NCBI GenBank assembly: GCA_018136815.1
Contig: CM030932.1
Coordinates: 2,440,234-2,504,233, forward strand
Reading direction: 5' to 3'
DNA: 64,000 nucleotides
DNA from: Isochrysis galbana
Taxonomy: Eukaryota > Haptophyta > Isochrysidales > Isochrysidaceae
In this document: positions 29,070 to 39,426 of the stretch, piece by piece
Layout: each line of letters starts with the position of its first letter
Position numbering within the stretch: the stretch's first letter is position 1
Notes under the pieces: generated by a model
Seen by the model: only the letters and a program-made list of their open reading frames with translations
Database searches by the model: none
What the model was told of the DNA's origin: nothing
Position numbers and translations under genes: made by a program

Positions 29070-29249
29070 CTTTCTCTCCCATCTCTCCATCTTTTGGGGG
29101 GCGTCGTCCGTCCCGGGGTCGCCTTAGGGAAGAAGGGGGAGGAAGTGGGGAGTGGTTGGGGGGCGGGGGAGCGGGAGCAGCGAGGGGAGTGGGGAAGTGG
29201 GGAGGGGTGGAAGGGGTGGTTGGGGGGGCGGTCTCGGCGTCGGCGCGCG
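28561..29249 (+). promoter_or_regulatory. 5' flank and leader of the chromodomain gene
   Basis: A GAGATATATAGCTCAC stretch at about 28991 is a candidate TATA region 255 bp before the ATG. It is followed by a pyrimidine tract with a C22 run (29040-29061) and a G-rich leader. The segment 28668-28720 repeats part of 6345-6410. Confidence 0.35.
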
Positions 29250-32200
29250 ATGTCGGGCGTCGTGCGCTTCGTGGGCGTGTGCCAGCGGGCGGAGCGTTGC
29301 GTGTTGGCTGATGGCCACCGGGGCAAGTGTCAGCTGGGAGAGATGGCTGAGGTCGAGTATGAGGTGGAGGCCATCCTGGAGCAGAGGCAAGAGTACTTCC
29401 TCGTCAAGTGGAAAGGGTGGCCACGAGAAGACTCGACCTGGGAGACCGAGAGCGCCCTCGAGGGGTGCCCCAAGGTGCTGGCCGCGTGGCGCGCAAAGCA
29501 GGCGGGTGGGAAGGCACGCGCTGGACCGCAGAAGAGCACCGCAATGTCCGAACCGCGCAAGAAGCCTTCCAGGAAGCTTCTCGAGCACGCTGGACCGATT
29601 GATGCCAACAGCAAGGGTAGAGCGTCCGGCCGAGATAGACAAGTGAAGAAGGTAGGCTCGGGGAGAGTGGTGAAGCGAATGAAAGTGACCACTCTGAAGC
29701 GGACGTATCAAGACGCCCCGCCCCCTTCAGTGCACACCTCACACAGCCAGGGCGATGATTCCATGCCCAAGCGAGGATCAAGGTCACATGAAATCCTAGA
29801 GGTAGCTGGTGAGTCCTTGAGTGTCTGCCCGTCGACTTCGTCACAAGAGCGCGAGACACCAGCCACCCTTCATGAGCCTTCTCAAGTCTCCGGCGTGCTG
29901 ATGTCCCCTTCCGCGTCGTGCACCCCATCAGTCACCGTCCTTGCTGCATCCTTGATACCACCGATGGTTATTGAGAAGAGCTCACACGTAAGCGGTGGAG
30001 TGTCATTGATCCATGAGGTGCATGGAGATCGTCCATCGATCGAACGAGCCTGGCACACTGCATCTGGAGACCCTAAGAGCTCTCAGGAGGGGGGGACCAG
30101 CTTGGATTCAAGGCCAAGCGTTGTGGATGCAACGCTTGTTATGACAAGCAACAGCCATCTTCTGACTTTGCCGAAGGTGGAAGCTGTGACTGCCGGGCCC
30201 TCCGATTCAAAGTGCTCCGGGGATGGCGCCGATAGCGCCAGTCAAGACGAGGCTGCTTGCACTGTTCTCACGCAAGACGACGGTCTTGACGATATGGAAG
30301 CGAGGTCAAATTCATCTAGAAGCAGTCGCTCACAAGCCTCCATTGGTGTTAAGCCAGCACAAGGCCAGAACCATTCGCAGAGCGCTCGCGGGCTGGATGG
30401 ATTCCATGGAGCGCAGCACATGGACACTGCAGGAGATTCTGTCGAATTCCAAGAAGAAGCTTTTGTCCGTGACGATAGTGCGTGCAATATCGGCAAAAGC
30501 GAGCGCGTACCAGACGATGTGGGGGTTGTAAGCGACATTGACTATGAGGGCTGTGAATCCTTTGATAGGATGGTTGGAGAGAATTTGCAGGGCGAAGATG
30601 TGAGCAAAGGTGCGCACCAATCCTCTCTGCATCGCAATGTATGCTCACGTGGTGTGGCTCCAATGCCTCGCCACATCCACTGTCGCACACCCCTTCGGCT
30701 TTCAGTTTTTGAATTGTGTGCTTTGATGAAAGCGCTACCCCTTATCTTTCAGATGTTGCTCGTATGAAAGCAATGGGAAGCATGCGCGCCGCCCCCACCT
30801 GCCCGGCCTCATCATTCATCTTGGACTGCGCCCCCGCGAATGACTGCGCAAGTGAGGAAAGAGTTTCTGCGCCAGAGGCTCTTTGTGGGCCTTCAGTTTG
30901 CGTGGATGTAGTCGCACCCTCGGCCGCTCACGGAGTTAGCAGCTCTTCCAGGCATCGCGGCGCAGGGACCACGGCCGTAGCTGCAAGCGCTGCCCTTTGT
31001 CCCAGCGGCAACGTCGACAGCCGCGGCCGGCGACGAGCGCCACAGAAAAGGCAGCGGCAGCGGCGACGGGGTACACTGGTGTTCCACCGCGATTCGAATG
31101 AATTCGAGGGCAATGCCAGAGATGAAGATGAAGAGTGGGTGCATGCCATGATCGAGGAAGCAGAAAATGCCGAGGTAAAAACCGAGGTTGGTGCAAGGGA
31201 TGGGGATGCGGACGAGGCTGAGGAGGCTGCGGAGCATGAAGTGGATGAATCCGTCAAGGCTATTGCCCAGTCTGCAGAGGGAGGAATGAGTGCTGTCATG
31301 GCAGTGATTGAAGGTGGGGACGGCGCGACGACGAGTAGCACCCGGTCGCGAGTCGGAGAGTCCGTTGCACGCTGTACGGGAAATTTGAATATGTTTGGTG
31401 GGAGCACAGCCACATTGGCTGAGAATGCCGGGTGCATTGGGAGACCCGAGATTTCTTGGCGGCGTTCATCTCCGGATTCCTTGTGCAAAGGGACCATTGC
31501 TGGCCCATGGCTCCTCTCACTTCGTGGTTTTGTCGGTGAAGGGCAACGACTCCGACCAGCGTCTCCCACCCACGGCAATCCAGAGAACGGGGGACGCCGA
31601 TCGTCTACTGCTGCGGCTCTTGCATCTGGTATCGTCGACGGAGCTAGTACAAGCGTGCCAGCGTTGAGTGCCGGACGACGGCGTGGGCGACCAATGTTGC
31701 TCAAGAGGGGCCCGCCGCTTGGCTGGCGCTCGGACGGGGGGAAAGCAGCGCGCATGGTCGCCCGGAACGGTAGAAGCGAGAGGATAGGTGGACATGGAAT
31801 GGAAAACGCCCGAGGCTCTTTTGCCGGCACCGAAGCACTCGCGCTGGCTCTTCCCCCTCGCCGAAGACCTAATTCGTCAAGCGCACCACATGCTCTCGGC
31901 AAGGCTCGTGGCGGCCACCACGCGCCTCCCTCGCGTGCATCCAACACCGTTGGAGCGGATGGCATTGGAGCGGAAAGGGAGTTGCATGACGACAGTGATA
32001 GCGACGTAGGTGAAACTGAGGAAAGTGATCTCTCCGACGATTACAAGGCTTCGCGACGGGTCCTGCATCCTCACAGGGAGGCAATCGAGAGGCTGCATGC
32101 ATCTCATACCAATTCGCTAGTAGCTGTTGCCTCCCTTACCTCTAGACGCGCAGCAGAGTGGCAGTGCTTCGACGACGCGCCTCTGCTTGCGTATCCATAC

Positions 32201-32680
32201 GACGCTGGGCAATGGAATCGACCGCTTCCTGCCGCGACTGTTGTCCCCTTCTCCAAGCTTCCGACGCGTCCGCCTGGCGTACCATCCTCCGCTTACTGCC
32301 GGGGATGGCAACCTGTTGGATTCGATTGGCAAGCGGCAGGGGCAGTGGGCACGGGCATGCGTGGATGCGAGGTTTGTGACACCGATCACAGCGAGCGTGG
32401 GAACGAGCTCTTGCTATGTGACGAGGCCGGCTGTGACAATTGTTTCCACATGAGCTGTTTGGACCCCCCGCTTACGAGGATGCCTCGACGAGGAGTGTGG
32501 CTTTGCCCACCTTGCGTCCGAGAGAAAAAGGAGGCCGCCAAGAAAGAACGCGAGGCAGAGCGACCTGAGCGGCGGCGAGCCATCATGCCGGTGCAGGAGG
32601 CCATGTCGGCATACGAAAAAGAGAGGTTGGACAACATCGCGCGCAATAAGGAGGCCCTTGCTCAACTGGGGCTGGCATGA
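29250..32680 (+). CDS. Chromodomain and PHD-finger chromatin protein, two exons
   Basis: Exon 1 is 29250-30651 and exon 2 is 30753-32680; the 101-bp intron has donor GTGTGGCT and acceptor TATCTTTCAG, phase 1, and the product is 1109 residues. Residues 11-27 form a small C-x5-C-x5-H-x3-C motif. Residues 37-80 are a chromodomain (Y37, W54, W57 and W64 at cage or core positions; F-L-V-K-W-K-G-W), which binds methylated histone tails. A long Ser/Thr-rich linker follows, with an acidic segment around the exon junction and beyond. At 1006-1055 is a PHD finger: C-x2-C, L-L-L-C-D-E-A-G-C-D-N-C-F-H-M-S-C, W-L-C-P-P-C. The tail is a charged coiled-coil-like helix. This architecture suggests a nuclear histone-mark reader. 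No catalytic domain is seen. The donor is chosen because it alone keeps the frame. Confidence 0.8.
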
Positions 32681-32765
32681 CACCTCCATTCGCACCTTGT
32701 CGTATCTCTTTACATTTTACAATTTCTCGCACTATGTCTCATTATCATTACGAGTACGAGCAACT
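32681..32765. other. 3' flank of the chromodomain gene
   Basis: AT-richer 3' untranslated sequence; a repeat starts at about 32766. Confidence 0.4.
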
Positions 32766-33480
32766 AGGTTTATACTTTGTTCGCCCAGGGGGGGGGCACG
32801 AGCCCCCCCCCTCCTCTCTCCACTCCTCCCCTGCCGTGGGGGAGGAACCACCCATCCTCCTGGCATGCCTCATGGCTTGCCAAGAGCACACTGACATGCT
32901 GGCACACACTTCCTTCCCCACAGGCTCGCCTGACTCGCTCGTCTAGGCCCGGCGTGGCCAGCTCATTGCTCCAACTCCTCCTCCCCCCCTTTTCGACAGG
33001 AAGACAGGAGCAGTGTGGGGGCCCCTGAGACTCAGGAGCGCCAGCGAGGGAGAGGCAGGGGGCAGGGGAGGCCAGGGCCCAGCTCCAGCCTCCTCTACCC
33101 CCTGGCAGCAAGCAGCTGGCCTCCAAGAGCCAAGAGCCTCCAGGGGTCGCCAGAGGGCAGCTGCAGGCCTGCCGCAGGCGCGCCATCGCGCGTGCCGCAG
33201 GAGAGGGGAGAGAAGGCGCGGAGAAGGAGGTGGGCGGAGCGAGAGCCCACCGAAGCATAGGTAAGTCCCGCACCTGTTTACAGGATAAGTCGGGACCGGG
33301 GCCGCCGCCAGCCTGGTAGGCATGAGGCATAGGAGGAAGGGGAGAACGGATCAGCACCAGGGGGCGGGGGGGGGGGGGGGCACCGGACCATATCTAAGCC
33401 CTTCACCCCTATCCCCCTAGTAGCTAGTAGTTCACGGGGGGAGTCGCCTGATGCCGGGGGGAGAAGGGCCGCGGGAGTGG
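32766..33480 (+). repeat. Foldback repeat family F, truncated copy
   Basis: Starts GGTTTATACTTTGTTCGCCCA, GGGCACGAGCCCCCC, CTCCACTCCTCCCCTGCCGTGG, then internal words CCTCCTGGCATGCCTCATGGC, TTGCCAAGAGCACACTG and CCCACAGGC. These match the reverse complement of the complete copy at 55698-56018. The second inverted end is missing. From 33000 on the DNA is G-rich with a G18 run near 33364 and no recognisable content. Confidence 0.65.
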
Positions 33481-34577
33481 GGCATACTCATTTGGATTTA
33501 TAATTTATAATGTTAATATTTTCCATTTGGTGCTCAAAACCTGTTTTCATGGCCACTTCCATGAGCTGATCGTAATTGACATACCATGTGGAAAGTGATT
33601 TCAACGAGATGTCGACGCGCGACCCTCCCCCAATGAGTGACTGGCGTAAGACTACGTGTGTGCTTCCACATATGTGTGAAGTGTCAAGTAAGCTCCAGGC
33701 TCCAGGTGACAACGGAAGGTGCTAGCAAGGATGGCGAGATAAATGAACGCTTCAGGTGCCTTGAGGCGAGTAGTGAGGGAGAGGAAGGGATATGGGCGTG
33801 GCTACAGTAGTTATCCCTATAGCCACGCGCGAGGCGAGAAGATTAAAAGGGTTTTTTTAGAACACACCGTCAGACATGAGGCGAACACACGCGCGAGCGA
33901 CCAGGGGAGTGGATGAGGCGAGGGCGATGTCAGCGGGATCTCGGAGGGAAGAGTATCTAGAGTAGCCTAGCGGACATTTACAAGAATGTTTTTTTTCTAC
34001 TTCCGTCTTGTCTAGCGGCGTGCGGCCGTCTAGTGTGCAGAGGGTGGGAAGGGAAGGAAGGGCGATGTCAAACGTGAGGTAGAAGGTAGAAGATACCGGA
34101 CTAGTAGTAGGTGTTAGCCCTGAACCTTCAGATGTTTTTTCTTAATTCGCATCATCAAAGTTGAGTGCGACAGTGCTCGGCCAATGCGCAGTCCAGCAAC
34201 CCGCTATCTGCGAGCAATATCTGCACCCCTTCTCTCCACAATCTACTAATAATGCAAGTCCAAGGCATCATCACCGGCAGCGGAAGTAAAATGCTAGATG
34301 AGGAGGCTAGAGGAGGCCTGTCTGCGTGCGGTAACGGTCACTTCATGATTCATTGCTTCACTCACTTCCAGTTTCACAGCTGGACGTTTGTACGTTGACG
34401 TTAAGGGACAAGAGCACAACGGCACAAATGCACATTCACTGATTGCTCACAGTAGGACATTTCTCACACCGCACAACTCCAACTCGCATGAGAGCAACGA
34501 GGGTCCTAGTAAAGGAGTGATGATAAAGAGATGAGCTGATGGTATCGATTGCCGTACTCAACAGGATCCATGCAGCT
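33481..34577. other. No gene seen; family A fragment at 33750-33862
   Basis: Family A (minus): GAGGGAGAGGAAGGGATATGGGCGTGGCTAC, TATAGCCACGCGCGAGGCGAG, ATTAAAAGGG. It lacks the CTTAGGGGCCC end. The rest is AT-richer with short frames only. The 34118-34150 segment resembles 26222-26270. Confidence 0.5.
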
Positions 34578-34905
34578 TCACTGGCCGCATATCCAGTTCA
34601 CGAGATACGCGGCGGCCACGAGGTTTAAATGAGGGAATGCCACGGGATTGAAGAGGGCATTTTTGATCGGACGTTCTGCTGTTTTTGCCCGCTCATATTC
34701 ATCTGCCTGGCTGATGTCCACAAATTTAATCCATGGACAGTCGAGGAGCTCTCGAGGCGAGTCGGATTGAACAATTGAGAGTCTGACAAAGTAATAGTCG
34801 ACAGAGGCGTTTCTGCAATCAAGCCCAACTCTTCGAGTAGCAATAGCGAGTGGCACGGGTAGTTGGCCGTTGCGGACACATCTCGCTGCTTGCCTGACGC
34901 CATGT
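34578..34905 (-). CDS. C-terminal exon of an unrecognised protein
   Basis: On the minus strand a frame open from about 34905 to the stop at 34578 reads V-R-N-G-Q-L-P-V-P-L-A-I-A-T-R-R-V-G-L-D, then V-D-Y-Y-F-V-R-L-S-I-V-Q-S-D, W-I-K-F-V-D-I-S-Q-A-D-E-Y-E-R-A-K and A-A-A-Y-L-V-N-W-I-C-G-Q. Composition is that of a folded domain, unlike the competing frames. There is no ATG near its start; an acceptor TACATAG at about 34907 fits an upstream intron. Upstream exons probably lie in 34930-35250, where M-L-K-D-V-R-R-V-R-Q-Q-L-E-G-D-I-I-R-R and other fragments are open, but I cannot fix the junctions. Function unknown. Confidence 0.45.
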
Positions 34906-35447
34906 AACTATGTAGTACGGGTAATTGGGTGGGCTGCGCGATTGATTCCTCTCCTCGACGATTTTCAGATAGCTCCTCCTGATGATGTCCCCCTCGAGTT
35001 GCTGCCGTACCCGTCGTACATCCTTCAACATTGCTACTCTCCTCCCCGATTCGGGCGAAGGCGAGCGCGGCGCATCGGCGAGAGTAGCAGGCCGTGCGAC
35101 GGCGACCAACGTACTCGACGGCGCCCTTTCCAACATCCCCGACGGCGGCCTCTCGAGGGATGAGACGGGAGCGCACATGAGCAGCTCTGCCCTGCCGCAA
35201 GCGTCGTCGCTCTGGGAGGCCCGCCTCTCATTCTCCACTGATCCCGCTCTGGCATCTTGTACAGTAAAAGAGAAGGAGAAGAGAAAGAAGAAAGAGGGAC
35301 TCGGGGGGGCGGGGGGCGGCGGGGGGGCGTGGCTCCTCTCTCTCCCTCTCTCTCTCTCGGGGCTGTCGAGCACAAGCAAGGCGCCGAAAGAAGAAGCCCC
35401 CTTGCCTTGCGATCCCCTTCCCCATCGTCTGGATCATCAAGTGAAAG

Positions 35448-35640
35448 GCCCCTCTTCTTCTGGCGCTAGAGGCATCCCTTTCGCCAGTCTCCTCTGGATG
35501 TAAAAGGATCAAAGATAGGCCTTCTTTATTGGACTTTCTGGTGGCTCTAGAGGGATCCCTTTCCCCCGTTTCCTCTGGATTAGATGATGAGAGGCCGTGG
35601 ATCCAAGGCCTCTCTTGTGGCTCTAGAGAGTAGAGGACTC
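35448..35640 (+). repeat. Imperfect tandem repeat beside the copia element
   Basis: Words GGCCYCTCTT, GGCKCTAGAGG-ATCCCTTTC and CCTCTGGAT recur at 35448, 35523 and 35606 (partial), period about 78-85 bp. Confidence 0.5.
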
Positions 35641-35641
35641 C

Positions 35642-35798
35642 TGTTAGAAATTGTAGTCTTGTAAGAGGTCTTGTTGGCTAGCATCCCTAGCCACATACAC
35701 CGGACGAGCCATCCAACCGCGGGGTAGGGGCTCCGTTGCCGATGAGGCACGGTCCCTCAGCACTAGGATTAAACCAGGACAACAAGAAAACTCTGACA
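35642..35798 (-). repeat. 3' LTR of the copia element
   Basis: Element-sense ends are TGTCAG and TAACA, with the conserved middle ACCGTGCCTCATCGGCAACG and GGCTAGGGATGCTAGCC. The same LTR occurs at 51866-52714 (interrupted) and, in pieces, at 44190-44372 and 44952-44901. Fragment 38684-38639 is the matching end of the 5' LTR. Confidence 0.85.
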
Positions 35799-36027
35799 CT
35801 CCCCCATCGCCAAAGGCGAATCCCTATTTCCCATCCGACGTCATTCCCAATGAAAGATACAAGCATACGTCAGGACTGAATCGAGCTCAAGCGAGATGAC
35901 GCATAGGCCGACGAAGGATTCTCATTAGGCCGATAAAGGCGTAATGGCTCCACTACGGCATGAGGCCTGTCAACTCTAAGAGAGTTTGCAGGTTGACCGG
36001 TGGGACATGCGGAAGTGCGACAAGTCG

Positions 36028-37731
36028 CTAAAATGATCCGAGCGACTTGTTGCGGAACGAAACGAACTTTCCCTTTTCTAGAGCCTTAGTCATCATGTCG
36101 GCAATTTGGTTGTTGGTCGACAGCCACGAAGGAGTAGAGATAAGATCGAGAAATTGCTTGCGGCCAAACCAAAGCCAATTTTCGTAGTGACGAGTGCGAG
36201 CCGTAACACCAGGGTTCTTGATCGAAGCGATTGTGGCTGAGTTGTCGCAATGGATAGCAACCGGAAGAGAGTAGTCCGCTTCGAGAAACTCTAGAACGTT
36301 AAGAACGAACCTTAGATCCTTGGCTCCATTAGTATATGCAGCGATTTCGGCTTCGGCAGAGGATTGTGGAATTATCTTCAGTTTGCGTGCCGAATATGAG
36401 ACCGCCGCTCCGCAGTACATGATGATGTGACCCGAGAAAGGGTTAGGGGAGGAACCCCAAGATGCGTCTGAGTAGACTTCAATGGTGGGTGCGGAGCCTC
36501 TGTAAGTTAGCGACAGCGATTTGGTGTTGTGTAGGTATGAAAGAACGGCTAGCGCATGCTCGAAGTTCTTGGGGCTTGGATCCTGCATGAACTGACAGAG
36601 AAAGCTTGAGGCGTAAGCAACATCGGGCCTTGTGCAATTTGCTATCCAGAGCAGGCATCCCATTATAGCTAGATAGGGCTTGTCCCTCATGATGGCGTGC
36701 TCTTCATCAGATGTGGCACCTTTCATTTTCATGAAGGTATCTATGTCGGTTGAACGAATTGGAACGGTGTATGGTTTGCTCGAGCCGCGCAGGAACTTGG
36801 TCGCCGTGTTGACAATGTAGTGTTCTTGGCTGACGCGAAGAGTTTTAGCGGTCACATCTCGCGAGAGTAGCATCCCACAAAACAATGAGGGCGCCTTGGG
36901 AGCGCTGCACGCGAACCTTGCGGTATACCTTGAAAGGAATGTGCGGACTTGCTCGGTAGCCGATTTGTTGTCGCGAGGAAAGCTAATGAGCAAGTTATCG
37001 ACGTACAGTCCAATCTTGATTAATATCCCATCTGGGGATCGTTTGAAAAGATTAGGCTCGGCGACACATCGCTTGAACCCGAGAGAGACGAGATGGTCGG
37101 CATTCGACTTCATGAATAGGTGGCCGGCTTGCTTGGTCCCTTCGAGTGGGCGAGTAAGCTTACATGCGGCATACCCTTCTTGTTCGAAGCCGTGGGGTTG
37201 CTCAACGTATAGATCAAGATTGGGGTCCATGTCACCTTGAGTGAACGCTTTGGTGACGTCGATCTCGAGCCAATCGTCTTCTGATGCGCAGATATTGGCT
37301 AGAAAGAGTCGAATGGACTCACATCGCATTGTAGAGCAAAAGGTTTCATCGTAGTCGATGCCCTCGACTTGAGAGTAACCGCAAGCCACCCATCTAGCCT
37401 TGAAGCGTTCGATGGAACCGTCGCTTTTGTGGATGATTTTGAAGACCCATTTGCCCTTTGTACATTTGCGACCGGGAGGAAGGGAGCGGACTAGCGTCCA
37501 AGCACTATTGGTCTCGTATTTGCCCTTGACATCGTCCTTCATTGCTTCTATCCATTGTTTCGCGTAGATCGGATCGGCTATTGCGTCTTTGAAGGATTTG
37601 GGTGTTGGAATTGAATTAGCCGAGTCGGGATTGACAATGAGACACTCCCCCACCGACGAGGCGGTCATGGCGATAGCGAGGAGGCCGGCAACGGTCGTTG
37701 AAAGGACGGAGCGAGGGGTAGCCGGCGGCAA
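36028..37731 (-). CDS. Copia reverse transcriptase - RNase H polyprotein fragment
   Basis: An intact frame of 567 codons. The RT domain (about 70-330) has K-W-V-F-K, R-F-K-A-R-W-V-A-C-G-Y, D-Y-D-E-T-F, the first catalytic Asp in L-E-I-D-V-T-K-A-F, the copia-typical Y-V-E-Q-P-x-G-F, and the active-site box as Y-V-D-N rather than Y-V-D-D. A C-terminal RNase H has Y-S-D-A-S-W-G, S-S-A-E-A-E, H-C-D-N-S-A and R-T-R-H-Y. RT copies element RNA into DNA; RNase H removes the RNA. The Asn in the second position of the D-D pair should weaken or abolish polymerisation (family knowledge). The N-terminal part resembles the linker before RT, and the integrase that should precede it is absent, replaced by the G/C repeat upstream. 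Family is certain; activity is doubtful. Confidence 0.93.
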   Translation of the reverse strand: MPPATPRSVLSTTVAGLLAIAMTASSVGECLIVNPDSANSIPTPKSFKDAIADPIYAKQWIEAMKDDVKGKYETNSAWTLVRSLPPGRKCTKGKWVFKIIHKSDGSIERFKARWVACGYSQVEGIDYDETFCSTMRCESIRLFLANICASEDDWLEIDVTKAFTQGDMDPNLDLYVEQPHGFEQEGYAACKLTRPLEGTKQAGHLFMKSNADHLVSLGFKRCVAEPNLFKRSPDGILIKIGLYVDNLLISFPRDNKSATEQVRTFLSRYTARFACSAPKAPSLFCGMLLSRDVTAKTLRVSQEHYIVNTATKFLRGSSKPYTVPIRSTDIDTFMKMKGATSDEEHAIMRDKPYLAIMGCLLWIANCTRPDVAYASSFLCQFMQDPSPKNFEHALAVLSYLHNTKSLSLTYRGSAPTIEVYSDASWGSSPNPFSGHIIMYCGAAVSYSARKLKIIPQSSAEAEIAAYTNGAKDLRFVLNVLEFLEADYSLPVAIHCDNSATIASIKNPGVTARTRHYENWLWFGRKQFLDLISTPSWLSTNNQIADMMTKALEKGKFVSFRNKSLGSF

Positions 37732-37739
37732 GTGCCACG

Positions 37740-38639
37740 CTAGGCGGGCCGACGGCGGGGTGAGGTTCCCCCGCGGTGCGCGCGCGGGGGGGGTTCCTCC
37801 CCTCCTCCCTCCGGAGTTCCTGTCGGCGTCTGCGGCGCGCGGGGGGGAATTCCTGTTCCCCCTCCGGAGGTCCGGTCGGCGTTTTCTGCGCGCGGGGGGG
37901 CGCGCGGGGGGGGTTCCTGCCCTCCTCCCTCCGGAGTTCCTGCCGGCGTATTCTGCGCGTGGGGGGGAATTCCTGTTCCCCCTCCGGAGGTGCGGTCGGC
38001 GTGTTTTCCGCGCGGGGGGGGAATCTTAGACCTTTCGCCTGCGCCCTCTGCGAGTCCGTCTCCCAAGGGGGGGGGTGCAGCAAAGGTGGCAGCTATGCAG
38101 TTTGACGAAACAGTGAGGAGGCGCGGGCAATCGTTCCCCAGGGGGAAGAGATTTTCCCCATTGCAGCAATGGGGGCTTCCTTGCTCGAGCTGCCCGACTT
38201 TGCAACGCTGTTGCGCCTGGTAGCAACCTCGCAGCCCGGTGCCTTCCGGGGAGATTCGACGCGCCTCGTAGTGGCTGATGTGACCATCCGACACGGGTGA
38301 CGACCTCGAGCGTCCCGACGCCTCGAGGGCTCTAAGAATAGAAGCTGAGGGATGGATTTTGGGGTCATTCGATGTGGAATTGTGGTTTTGCCACCCTTGA
38401 ACTGTCGAGTGCGGGCGGTTCTGGCTGTGGTTGTCACTGAAGTTGTTGAGTGATTTGGCCATGTGGTCCAGGTCCCACCACTTGGAGGAGCGTGTGGCGC
38501 GGTCGGCGGCCGCTGAGTCGAAGAAAAGATTTTCAACGAATTTGTCGAGTTTATTCGTTGTGGTGTTGTACCCTTGAGCGGCGTTGTCGAGCGCGCTGTG
38601 GTTGTAGAAGTTGGGGTGGTCTCTCGGCGGGGGTACCAT
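37740..38639 (-). pseudogene. Gag-like remnant followed by G/C repeat
   Basis: A frame opens at the LTR junction (ATG at 38639, overlapping the last base of the LTR) and runs to 37740. Residues 1-110 are Asn/His/Ser-rich (N-F-Y-N-H-S-A-L-D-N-A-A, W-W-D-L-D-H-M-A-K-S-L-N-N-F), plausible as a gag start. The rest reads through the tandem repeat below as Arg/Pro/Gly/Glu low complexity. No capsid zinc knuckle is seen. Confidence 0.45.
37770..38030 (-). repeat. G/C tandem repeat inside the copia element
   Basis: Two copies with a 123-bp period (about 37805 and 37928): GAGTTCCTGYCGGCGT, GCGCGNGGGGGGGAATTCC, TGTTCCCCCTCCGGAGG, GCGGTCGGCG. It sits exactly where protease and integrase are missing. Confidence 0.75.
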
Positions 38640-38763
38640 GTTAGAAATTGTAGTCTTGTAAGAGGTCGTGTTGGCTAGCATCCATTGGACGTTATCACAA
38701 GGAGGCCGCAGCGCGGCCCCCTGTGGCTTGAGGATGAGACCGCGGCGCGGCGCGCCGCGCATC

Positions 38764-39400
38764 CTGTTACTTCATAACAAGTTAAAAGATACCAAAGGGG
38801 GCCACTGACCACTGAACACACAGGGCACACTAACAGTATCGCTCACAAATCAAACGCACACACGGGGGGATTGCGTGGGAGACTCACACAAGCGAACAAG
38901 GAGAGAAAGGGAGAGATCACGGCTCGACCCATGCGGCCCTCTCCACCTCCTCATCCCAATATAAGTTCTAGGGTGCACACCACGCAAAACCATCCGTGAC
39001 AGACGTCTAACGTCTCCGAGTGAGGCCCGGAGAGCCCAACTTCGAACTGATGACGGGCGCGCTGCGTGCCCGTCTTCGACGGTCCATCCATTGTCGAAGC
39101 GAAGCTCGGTTCCTCTTTGGGAACCAGTCGCGAGGGCGCACCGGCGGCTAGCCCAGAACGGGCTCCTCGGGGGAACGGGAGAAGCCAAGGACGGGCATTT
39201 GAAATTGACGGGAGGAGGGCTCGGAACGCGAAGCGGAGGGACGGAGAGCGTGGGAACGGGCGCGGCGAGCAGGAGCCGCTTATTTGGGACTCGTAGGAAC
39301 TTGTTTGTAGACTCGAAGGGGTCACTTGGAAGGCTCGGGGATCGGGGTACTCAGACACTAGCAGAGGCACAAGGGGTACAGACCCACTAGACGACACCCC
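38764..39400 (-). pseudogene. Retroelement leader and gag-start-like frame, copy 3
   Basis: The frame 39397-38951 on the minus strand contains R-S-G-L-A-A-G-A-P-S then K-E-E-P, matching the 4183 and 11600 frames; at DNA level GGGCTAGCCGCCGGTGCGCCCTCGC matches GCGCTAGCTGCCGGCGCGCCCTCGC at 11659. It lies just outside the copia 5' LTR remnant and is likely a separate decayed element. Confidence 0.4.
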
Positions 39401-39426
39401 TCAACAAGTTCACCCACAACCTGAAC

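Larger units (their letters stand above)
35642..38684 (-). mobile_element. Deleted Ty1/copia LTR retrotransposon
   Basis: The element reads on the minus strand. The 3' LTR (35798-35642, about 157 bp) starts TGTCAGAG and ends ATTTCTAACA, preceded by a polypurine tract GGCGATGGGGGAG (35811-35799). At the 5' side only the last 46 bp of an LTR match (38684-38639), followed by TGGTACCCCC, where a tRNA primer site would start. Between them lie a gag-like frame, a G/C tandem repeat and an RT-RNase H frame. Protease and integrase are missing, so it cannot move alone. Confidence 0.85.

Noticed and set aside
30928-31965. 345-codon minus-strand frame in the chromodomain gene
   Set aside because: Antisense of exon 2; the plus strand has clear domains and spliced frame continuity.
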